Source: Methylovirgula sp. (lineage in GTDB: Bacteria; Pseudomonadota; Alphaproteobacteria; Rhizobiales; Beijerinckiaceae). Taken from it: DNA of 7,429 nucleotides. The notes under the pieces were generated by a model that saw nothing but the letters and a program-made list of their open reading frames with translations, was not told the origin of the DNA and did not search any database. The position numbers and the translations under genes are program-made. Positions 1-5,284 of the stretch are shown here, in pieces. The DNA lies in assembly GCA_025356505.1 (NCBI GenBank), contig JANXSV010000157.1, forward strand, positions 1-7,429, in the 5' to 3' direction. The first letter of the stretch is position 1. Each line of letters begins with the position of its first letter.

Positions 1-1386
1 GTGCCAATCGTTCATGGTGGTGTTGAAATGCAAACCCGGATCAGCGGAAGCCCAGGCGGCATAGCCGATCTGTTCCCACAAGTCTTTGGCCTTGAGCGTT
101 TTGGCGACTTTGCCATCGGTGCGGCGGATCAGGTTCCAATCCCCATTTGTCTCCACTGCGCGCAGGAAATCATCCTTGAGCGAAACGGAATTGTTTGAGT
201 TCTGACCCGAAACGGTCAGGTAAGCCTCTGAGTCCCAATCAAGATCATAGGTATCAAAATCGATATCGGTGTAGCCCTGACGGGCAAACTGCATCACGCG
301 CTTGATGTAATTGTCCGGCACATCAGAGCGGCGGGCGAGTTTGATTTCCTTTTTCAGAGCCGGATTTTTCTCCGGATTGAAGCAATCATCTCCGGCGCCT
401 TCGCAATTGATGCAGGCTTTCAAAATCGCCTTCATGTGGCGCTTGATGATTTTGGAGCCGGTGACCAGCGCCGCAACCTTCTGCTCTTCGCGCACCTTCC
501 AATCAATGTAGGCTTCGATATCCGGATGATCGGCGTCGACCACGACCATTTTAGCGGCGCGGCGGGTTGTGCCGCCGGACTTGATGGCGCCCGCAGCGCG
601 GTCACCGATTTTGAGGAAGCTCATCAGGCCGGAAGATTTGCCGCCGCCGGAGAGCTTTTCCGATTCGCCGCGCAGCATCGAAAAGTTCGAGCCTGTGCCC
701 GAACCGTATTTGAAAAGGCGCGCCTCACGCACCCACAGATCCATAATGCCGCCTTCATTGACCAGATCGTCCTGCACGCCTTGGATGAAGCAGGCATGGG
801 GCTGCGGATGCTCGTATGACGATGCCGACTTGGTCAGCTTGCCGGTTTTGTAATCGACGTAATAGTGTCCCTGCCCCGGCCCATCGATGCCATAGGCCCA
901 ATGCAGGCCGGTGTTGAACCACTGCGGTGAATTTGGCGCGACCATCTGTTTGGCGAGCATGTAGCGCAGTTCGTCGAAGAAGGCCTGAGCGTGATCTTCA
1001 TGCTTGAAATATCCGCCCTTCCAACCCCAATAGGTCCAGGTCCCGGCAAGACGGTCAAACACCTGCTTGGATGACATTTCAGAGATGAAACGTTCTTTTT
1101 CGGGTAGCAAAGCCAGCGCTGCTTCGTCCGGAACCGAACGCCACAGGAACGACGGCACGTTATTTTCTTCAACGCGCTTCAACCTGGCCGGAACGCCAGC
1201 CTTGCGGAAATATTTCTGGGCCAAGACGTCAGCCGCGACCTGACTCCAGACCTCCGGCACATCAATCCCGTCCAGGGAAAACACTACCGAGCCATCCGGA
1301 TTGCGGATTTCGCTCTTCGTTTGACGAAATGTGATGCTGGCATAGGGAGATTGCCCTGCCTTGGTATATAGCCGATCGATCTTCAT
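1..1386 (-). CDS. nrdJ: Class II (adenosylcobalamin-dependent) ribonucleotide reductase, N-terminal part
   Basis: Cytoplasmic enzyme that reduces ribonucleotides to deoxyribonucleotides using a radical made from adenosylcobalamin, so it works with or without oxygen. I translated the minus strand from the ATG at 1386 and found 462 uninterrupted codons reaching the window edge; the family is usually about 1,200 residues, so the C-terminal two thirds lie outside. Visible family signatures are NSPQWFNTG (residues 152-160), HACFIQ (197-202, C199 being the likely first cysteine of the redox pair), LFKYGSGTGSNFS (224-236), GGTTRRAAKM (271-280), SGQNSNNSVS (393-402) and GLHFNTTMNDWH at the cut. The NPCSE-type segment that carries the radical cysteine should follow immediately but is not in the window. 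A segment with C325, C328 and C335, typical of alphaproteobacterial NrdJ as I recall it, is present. The start is set by AGGA at 1397-1394. NrdR-like boxes lie about 200 bp upstream. Identification is secure. Confidence 0.96.
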   Translation of the reverse strand, partial: MKIDRLYTKAGQSPYASITFRQTKSEIRNPDGSVVFSLDGIDVPEVWSQVAADVLAQKYFRKAGVPARLKRVEENNVPSFLWRSVPDEAALALLPEKERFISEMSSKQVFDRLAGTWTYWGWKGGYFKHEDHAQAFFDELRYMLAKQMVAPNSPQWFNTGLHWAYGIDGPGQGHYYVDYKTGKLTKSASSYEHPQPHACFIQGVQDDLVNEGGIMDLWVREARLFKYGSGTGSNFSMLRGESEKLSGGGKSSGLMSFLKIGDRAAGAIKSGGTTRRAAKMVVVDADHPDIEAYIDWKVREEQKVAALVTGSKIIKRHMKAILKACINCEGAGDDCFNPEKNPALKKEIKLARRSDVPDNYIKRVMQFARQGYTDIDFDTYDLDWDSEAYLTVSGQNSNNSVSLKDDFLRAVETNGDWNLIRRTDGKVAKTLKAKDLWEQIGYAAWASADPGLHFNTTMNDWH

Positions 1387-1393
1387 GGACATG

Positions 1394-1397
1394 TCCT
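1394..1397 (-). promoter_or_regulatory. Ribosome binding site that decides the nrdJ start
   Basis: On the minus strand AGGA is followed by C-ATG-TCC-ATG. The in-frame ATG at 1392 is only 1 nt from AGGA, whereas the ATG at 1386 is 7 nt away, which is normal spacing. I therefore call the start at 1386 (MKIDRLY) rather than at 1392 (MSMKIDRLY). The difference is only two residues. Confidence 0.6.
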
Positions 1398-1450
1398 AAA
1401 CTGCAGCCTGCGCCGCCCGCCCCGCGAAGGGCTGAAATGAAACAAAGCGA

Positions 1451-1476
1451 GGCGCGCATGTTGTCCATGCTTCGCC
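1451..1476 (-). other. Hairpin in the presumed nrdJ mRNA leader
   Basis: GCATG (1456-1460) pairs with CATGC (1466-1470) around the loop TTGTC. An outer stem GGCG (1451-1454) / CGCC (1473-1476) is separated from it by a small internal loop. No U-run follows in either direction, so it is not an intrinsic terminator. It lies about 65-90 nt before the nrdJ start codon and may shape the leader; function unknown. Confidence 0.3.
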
Positions 1477-1492
1477 CCACGCCCCTACTCGC

Positions 1493-1520
1493 AACTTTCA
1501 ACTTGAAACTTTGAACTTGC
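1493..1520. repeat. Four-copy heptamer tandem repeat AACTTNN
   Basis: AACTT begins at 1493, 1500, 1507 and 1514, exactly every 7 bp, with variable dinucleotides TC, GA, TG and GC between copies. The array also contains a perfect 6-bp dyad, TTTCAA-C-TTGAAA, at 1496-1508. It lies between the NrdR-like boxes and the nrdJ start, so it would be inside the leader if transcription starts near the boxes. Short direct repeats of this type can be protein-binding sites, but I do not recognise the motif. Confidence 0.5.
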
Positions 1521-1581
1521 AGAAACTCTTCAACCCAAACAGGAGAGCCAAGCTTAAAAACCGCCAGCTTCGCCCTGCGCC

Positions 1582-1628
1582 TGTCAATCCATAGTGTAAG
1601 TCTAAGACCTTAACACAAGATGTAGTCT
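1582..1628 (-). promoter_or_regulatory. Paired NrdR-box-like operator upstream of nrdJ
   Basis: Two 16-bp sites resemble the NrdR box acaCwAtATaTwGwgt. The distal one, 1613-1628 (ACACAAGATGTAGTCT), matches 13 of 16 positions. The proximal one, 1582-1597, matches 11 of 16. Each matches 8 of 10 in the core CwAtATaTwG. Their cores start 31 bp apart, about three helical turns, which is the usual arrangement for NrdR, the ATP/dATP-sensing repressor of ribonucleotide reductase genes. A weak minus-strand promoter (-35-like TTGTGT at 1618-1613, 16-nt spacer, -10-like CACTAT at 1596-1591) would lie exactly under both boxes, fitting repression by occlusion. The leader would then be about 200 nt. Match counts are by hand. 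Confidence 0.65.
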
Positions 1629-1966
1629 TTTTGCAAAATAAACAGTTGCCGTCAAATGCCGCCCCACACACTGTCGGATGATTCTAAGTGGCAGAGCAAG
1701 GTCAAAAAAACCGCATGGAGGTTGTGGGAACGACTTGGCTTTTGGACATTTTTTAGGCGAAATGGCGCGTGTGACAAGAAAATGACAAGGATAACAAGGG
1801 CAAGGTGAACGGCACGCTTTTAACCGCTGCAAGGTACGGTTGTGGAACACTGTATAATTTGAACATGCATGCTAAATAATGGCAGTTGAAGCCTGCATTT
1901 TATCCCCGCTATTATTTTTGAAGGGCAAATGAACCGTCCTGCCAAATACCGCCAGAGGCTCCACAA
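1629..1966. other. Intergenic stretch between nrdJ control region and mobA-tusA
   Basis: I find no convincing gene here. It is AT-richer than its surroundings, with A- and T-runs at about 1703-1711 and 1749-1755, and three ACAAG words at 1774, 1785 and 1794. It probably holds the plus-strand promoter of the mobA-tusA gene (see 1853-1858) and possibly sequences upstream of the nrdJ promoter. No RNA gene, riboswitch or terminator is recognisable. Confidence 0.5.
1853..1858 (+). promoter_or_regulatory. Candidate -10 element for mobA-tusA
   Basis: A perfect TATAAT lies about 110 bp upstream of the mobA-tusA start. None of the hexamers 15-19 bp upstream resembles TTGACA, so the -35 element is poor or an activator is needed. 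TG precedes TATAAT directly rather than with the one-base gap of a true extended -10. Treat as a candidate only. Confidence 0.3.
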
Positions 1967-2782
1967 ATGAGAGTGCCACACGTGAGTTTGCCGGTGGTGA
2001 TTCTAGCCGGAGGTGCGGGGCGTCGTCTTGGCGGAGCCAAACCGCAAGCCATGCTGGCGGGCGTATCTCTGTTCGATCATGTCTTGCAGCGTATGTTGCC
2101 GCAGGCGAAAATCATCGCCATCAGCGGCGGCCGCGAGCAATTTGCGGCCACTCCTTACACTGTGTTGCCAGATGATTCGCCTGAGCAACTTGGCCCACTT
2201 GCCGGATTGGCGAGCGCTCTGCTCTGGGCACACAAGCGGGGTGAGAGCCACGTGCTGAGCGTGCCATGCGACGCGCCGTTCCTGCCGCCGGATTTGGCCG
2301 GTCGCTTGACAGGTGAGATCGGGGACGCAGATGTCTGTGTCGTCACAAGCGATGGCAGGATACATGCAGCGATTGGGCTTTGGCATGTGCGCTTGCTGCC
2401 GCTGGTCCAAGCTCATCTCGCGCAAGGACACCGCGCTGTGAAGCGTCTGCTGGAGGCCTGCAGCCATGTAAGCGCGGAATGGCCGAGCCAGCCTCTCGAT
2501 CCGTTTTTTAATGTGAACACACCAATCGAGCTGTTTCTCGCCGGGGCGATGATGCGTTTGCGGACCAAGCCGGATGAATTGGATTTGCGCGGGCTCAAAT
2601 GTCCCCTGCCCGCATTGCGCACGGCAAAATGGCTAAGGCAGAGCCGCGGCACGTGTGTCGTGGTGCTTTGCACGGATCCGATGGCGCAGATTGATATCCC
2701 GCATGCGGTTACGACAGCCGGAGCAAGGCTGGTGCGCCGACACATGCACGATGATGTTCTGATGTTCGAAATAGAGCGATAA
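1967..2782 (+). CDS. mobA: MobA-TusA fusion: molybdenum cofactor guanylyltransferase with C-terminal sulfur-carrier domain
   Basis: A 271-residue cytoplasmic protein with two complete domains. Residues about 8-192 are a MobA-type nucleotidyltransferase, which attaches GMP from GTP to Mo-molybdopterin to make MGD. They show ILAGGAGRRLGG with K25, GPLAGL (76-81), VPCDAPFLPPDL (99-110, metal-binding D102) and FFNVNTPIEL (180-189). LAGG rather than LAAG favours GTP-using MobA over CTP-using MocA. Residues about 203-271 are a full TusA/SirA domain with the sulfur-accepting CPxP motif (C212-P-L-P215). There is almost no linker. The usual Asp of the MobA GGxDK signature is absent (GGAK), a small deviation. 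AGAGG at 1954-1958, 8 nt before the ATG, supports the start; GTG codons at 1973 and 1982 are less likely. A 13-codon ORF overlaps the start as ATGA. The gene stands alone and is convergent with the transpeptidase gene. Domain calls are secure; the role of the fusion is inferred. Confidence 0.9.
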   Translation: MRVPHVSLPVVILAGGAGRRLGGAKPQAMLAGVSLFDHVLQRMLPQAKIIAISGGREQFAATPYTVLPDDSPEQLGPLAGLASALLWAHKRGESHVLSVPCDAPFLPPDLAGRLTGEIGDADVCVVTSDGRIHAAIGLWHVRLLPLVQAHLAQGHRAVKRLLEACSHVSAEWPSQPLDPFFNVNTPIELFLAGAMMRLRTKPDELDLRGLKCPLPALRTAKWLRQSRGTCVVVLCTDPMAQIDIPHAVTTAGARLVRRHMHDDVLMFEIER

Positions 2783-2801
2783 GATCCATATATCGAGACA
2801 C

Positions 2802-2835
2802 AAAAAAAGCCCCCTCCGCGATGGCGGAAGAGGCT
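2802..2835 (-). terminator. Rho-independent terminator of the L,D-transpeptidase gene
   Basis: Read on the minus strand, a 12-bp stem (2835-2824 with 2819-2808, including two G-U pairs) closes a 4-nt loop and runs directly into seven Ts (2808-2802). It begins 20 nt after the stop codon of the minus-strand gene. On the plus strand the hairpin is followed by TGTAAT rather than a T-run and two pairs become C-A mismatches, so it should work poorly for the convergent mobA-tusA gene. Confidence 0.92.
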
Positions 2836-2855
2836 GTAATATGTCGAGGTTGCTT

Positions 2856-3455
2856 TTACTGCTTAACGACGACTTTGGTGCCGACTTTGACACGCTCGTA
2901 AAGGTCGGACACGTCTTCATTGGTCATGCGGATGCAACCCGATGATACGGCCTGGCCGATGGTGTCAGGCTCGTTAGAACCGTGGATGCGATACAGCGAG
3001 GAGCCGAGATACATGGCGCGGGCGCCAAGCGGATTGTCGATACCGCCAGCCATGTGGCGTGGCAGATCCGGACGACGCTTCAACATCTGAGATGGGGGTG
3101 TCCACTCCGGCCACTCTTTCTTGGCGCTGATGATCTTTTGACCCGACCATTCGAAACCCGGACGGCCTACGCCGACGCCGTAACGCACGGCTTCGTTATT
3201 CGAGATAATGTAATACATCCGGCGCTCGGATGTGGAGATCACAACGGTTCCTGGAGCATAGTTGCTGCTGTAGGAAATGGTCTCGCGCGGAATTGCAGTC
3301 GACTGCGGCAGCGTGCTGGCGCCGTAGGTCACCAGTGGTTGACAGAAGAAGCATGGCGCAGCTGGAGCGGCGGGCGCTGTCTCGGCCAAAGCGGAGCCTG
3401 CAAATGTTGCAAGAGCGGCCAAAGCTCCGGCAAGGGCCACAAAATTACGGCGCAT
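2856..3455 (-). CDS. Secreted L,D-transpeptidase (YkuD domain)
   Basis: A 199-residue exported enzyme that forms 3-3 peptidoglycan cross-links or attaches proteins to peptidoglycan in the periplasm. Residues 1-24 are a Sec signal peptide: basic MRR, a hydrophobic Ala/Leu core, and signal peptidase I cleavage after ALA24. The YkuD domain spans about 68-198, from VVISTSERRMYYI, through the conserved central GGIDNPLGARAMYLG (137-151) and HGSNEP (158-163, H158), to the catalytic SSGCIRM (171-177, C174, R176). The size fits the short single-domain Rhizobiales type; relatives there link outer-membrane beta-barrels to peptidoglycan, but that role is not demonstrable here. The mature N-terminus is Ala/Pro-rich and contains a CFFC pair (C35, C38). 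AAGG (3466-3463) lies 7 nt before the ATG. The gene is monocistronic, ending at a strong terminator, and divergent from the polyketide operon. Confidence 0.94.
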   Translation of the reverse strand: MRRNFVALAGALAALATFAGSALAETAPAAPAAPCFFCQPLVTYGASTLPQSTAIPRETISYSSNYAPGTVVISTSERRMYYIISNNEAVRYGVGVGRPGFEWSGQKIISAKKEWPEWTPPSQMLKRRPDLPRHMAGGIDNPLGARAMYLGSSLYRIHGSNEPDTIGQAVSSGCIRMTNEDVSDLYERVKVGTKVVVKQ

Positions 3456-3725
3456 GGGTTTACCTTATGTGAGTGAGTGAACGAAACCGTTGAGCTGCTA
3501 ACGCTGACGACGCTAATAAGTTCCGCATAGGACTTCAAATACTACGGCAAATCAATATTATTTCGCATTCTCATAACAAGGCCCCCAATTTGGCGCGTAG
3601 CCGTTGCATGTTGGCAACAGGTGAGTCCGAGAACCGTTTCGGCGCAACACAATTAAATTTGGAACCAACGGGCAGGAGCTGCGTATATCGACATGGGGCC
3701 CGAATTGATATTTTAAGGATAGATT
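3456..3725. promoter_or_regulatory. Divergent control region between L,D-transpeptidase and polyketide operon
   Basis: These 270 bp carry no convincing gene and should hold both promoters. I see no consensus -35/-10 pair on either strand; TATTAT at 3556-3561 (plus) has only a weak CTTCAA 17 bp upstream. Three small dyads are visible: AAGT(T)CC / GGACTT at 3518-3535; GTTGC-6 nt-GCAAC at 3603-3618; and CCGAGA / TTTCGG around a 4-nt loop at 3627-3642 (one G-T pair). The last two lie 84-123 bp before the synthase start, where an operator could sit. No regulator gene is adjacent. Confidence 0.45.
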
Positions 3726-4778
3726 ATGACGGATCCGGTAAAATTGATGGCAGTTGGAACTGCAGTGCCGCCCTATGTTTTGGAACAGCGTGAGGTGGCG
3801 CGGGTCGCCCACAAGAATTTTTCAGGGCGTTTTGGCGATTTTGAGCGTCTAGCGCGGGTTTTTGAAAGCCCGGGCATTGTCACCCGTTACGCCGTGCGCC
3901 CGATAGAGTGGTATCTTGAACCGCTGGGTTGGCCAGAGCGCAGCGCCGCTTACATTGACGGCGCAAGCAAGCTTTTCGTTGAGGCAACACAAAAAGCCCT
4001 TGATGCGGCGGGCCTGAAAGCCACCGCAGTCGATACTATTGTGACGATCTCCTCCACCGGCATTGCCACTCCAAGCCTTGAGGCAAGGGTGGCGGATACG
4101 CTGGGGTTCCGCGCCGACGTTGAGCGGGTTCCGGTGTTTGGCCTTGGCTGCGCCGGAGGTGTTTCGGGACTATCGATCGCATCGCGGCTGGCGCAAGCGC
4201 GGCCCGGTAGCGTCGTATTGATGGTGGCGGTTGAAACCTGCACTCTTTCATTCCGCATGGATGAAATGACATCCGCCAATATTGTTGCGACTTCGCTTTT
4301 CGCGGACGGCGCAGCCGCATGTATTTTGACGACGCACGAGGCTGGTATCGCCGCCATTGAGATGAGCGGTCAACATATGTGGCCAGATACATTGGACATT
4401 ATGGGCTGGTCGGTGGATCCGGAGGGGCTCGGCGTGATTTTCGATCGTGCAATCCCGCCATTTGCAGAACAGCATATGCTGCCGGCCATCACGGGCATTC
4501 TGGCGCGTGGCGGGCTCAGCCTCAATGATGTCGACCGGCTCGCGTTTCATCCGGGCGGCACAAAAGTCGTGACCGCGCTGGAGCGCGCCTTCTCGCTCGA
4601 TCAAGGAACACTCGCGGAAGAACGTTCGATTTTGGCCGATTATGGAAATATGTCCGCGCCAACCGCACTTTTCGTGCTGGAACGGATCATTGCGGCAGGA
4701 CTTCCGAAGCGCACGCTGCTCACCGCCATGGGCCCCGGCTTCACGGCCAGTTCGGTTTCTTTGTTGAACGCAGCATGA
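3726..4778 (+). CDS. Type III polyketide synthase (chalcone synthase-like)
   Basis: A 350-residue homodimeric-type ketosynthase that loads an acyl-CoA starter and extends it with malonyl-CoA without an acyl carrier protein. The length is normal for the family (about 350-400). The complete catalytic triad is visible: C142 in GLGCAGG, H275 in FHPGG and N308 in YGNMSAPT. The C-terminal GPGFT (336-340) matches the GFGPG loop of plant enzymes. Bacterial homologues make alkylpyrones, alkylresorcinols or tetrahydroxynaphthalene. The partner methyltransferase makes an alkylpyrone- or resorcinol-type lipid most likely, but the starter and the cyclisation mode cannot be read by eye. AAGGA at 3715-3719, 6 nt before the ATG, fixes the start. 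The stop overlaps the next gene's ATG as ATGA (4775-4778), implying translational coupling. First gene of a three-gene operon. Confidence 0.95.
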   Translation: MTDPVKLMAVGTAVPPYVLEQREVARVAHKNFSGRFGDFERLARVFESPGIVTRYAVRPIEWYLEPLGWPERSAAYIDGASKLFVEATQKALDAAGLKATAVDTIVTISSTGIATPSLEARVADTLGFRADVERVPVFGLGCAGGVSGLSIASRLAQARPGSVVLMVAVETCTLSFRMDEMTSANIVATSLFADGAAACILTTHEAGIAAIEMSGQHMWPDTLDIMGWSVDPEGLGVIFDRAIPPFAEQHMLPAITGILARGGLSLNDVDRLAFHPGGTKVVTALERAFSLDQGTLAEERSILADYGNMSAPTALFVLERIIAAGLPKRTLLTAMGPGFTASSVSLLNAA

Positions 4779-5284
4779 CACTGACATTCGCAATTCTCGC
4801 ATTTGTCACACTGGAGCGCCTTGCGGAACTTTGGCTGGCGCGGCGCAACACGGCCGCGCTGCTGAACAGGGGCGCGTTCGAAGTGGCACCGAGGCACTAC
4901 ACGCTCATTGTTTTGCTACACGGCGCGTGGATTGCCGGACTTTGGTGGTTTGGCTGGAACCATGCGATCCAACCTGTGTGGCTGGCGATATTCGTGGTGT
5001 TACAAGCGCTGCGTCTTTGGGTTTTGGCGACCCTCGGGAATCGTTGGACCACCCGCATCATCATTCTGCCGCACGCAAAACTGGTCAGTGCCGGGCCCTA
5101 CCGGTTTTTGAATCATCCGAACTACGCTGTTGTCATTGGCGAAATTGCAGTGTTACCTTTGGCGCTGGGCATGCCTTATTTTGCGCTTGTCTTCTCGCTG
5201 GCAAATGCGGCCGTGTTGACCTTGCGAATCAAGGAAGAGAGCGCTGCCCTGATGGAATTGCGCAATGCCAGCATTGAGCCCTAG
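4775..5284 (+). CDS. ICMT-family membrane methyltransferase
   Basis: A 169-residue integral membrane protein of the isoprenylcysteine carboxyl methyltransferase family, which uses S-adenosylmethionine on lipophilic acceptors. Hydrophobic segments lie at about 2-20, 43-60, 66-87 and 118-150. The family core is GPYRFLNHPNY (107-117) with E123 downstream, followed by RIKEE (151-155); LGNRWTTRIIILP (87-99) precedes it as in bacterial relatives. Bacteria of this kind do not prenylate and methylate CaaX proteins, so the substrate is probably the product of the synthase it overlaps by 4 bp. The precedent is BpsB (YpbQ), an ICMT-family enzyme that O-methylates alkylpyrones made by the type III synthase BpsA in Bacillus subtilis. 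No separate Shine-Dalgarno site is obvious, consistent with coupling. Its last 20 bases overlap the MFS gene. Confidence 0.9.
   Translation: MTLTFAILAFVTLERLAELWLARRNTAALLNRGAFEVAPRHYTLIVLLHGAWIAGLWWFGWNHAIQPVWLAIFVVLQALRLWVLATLGNRWTTRIIILPHAKLVSAGPYRFLNHPNYAVVIGEIAVLPLALGMPYFALVFSLANAAVLTLRIKEESAALMELRNASIEP

Noticed and set aside
436..819. 127-codon plus-strand ORF opposite nrdJ
   Set aside because: It lies wholly inside the nrdJ reading frame, which is supported by clear family motifs. It shows no recognisable domain.
1387..1580. Cobalamin riboswitch in the nrdJ leader
   Set aside because: I looked for the conserved B12-box and flanking riboswitch sequences on the minus strand and found none; only a simple hairpin and a heptamer repeat are visible.
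1700..1730. Minus-strand terminator at an A-run (ACC/GGT stem followed by Ts)
   Set aside because: The stem is only about 3 bp and no gene ends nearby on that strand.
1602..1850. 82-codon minus-strand ORF in the nrdJ-mobA intergenic region
   Set aside because: No domain is recognisable, the Cys/Pro-rich composition is odd, no good ribosome site precedes it, and its end runs through the NrdR-like boxes. Probably chance.
2003..2467. 154-codon minus-strand ORF opposite mobA-tusA
   Set aside because: Antisense shadow of the MobA domain; no recognisable features.
2802..2835. Bidirectional terminator serving mobA-tusA as well
   Set aside because: On the plus strand no T-run follows the stem and two pairs become C-A mismatches, so only minus-strand termination is well supported.
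4248..4802. 184-codon minus-strand ORF opposite the polyketide synthase
   Set aside because: Antisense shadow of a gene with an intact catalytic triad; no recognisable features.
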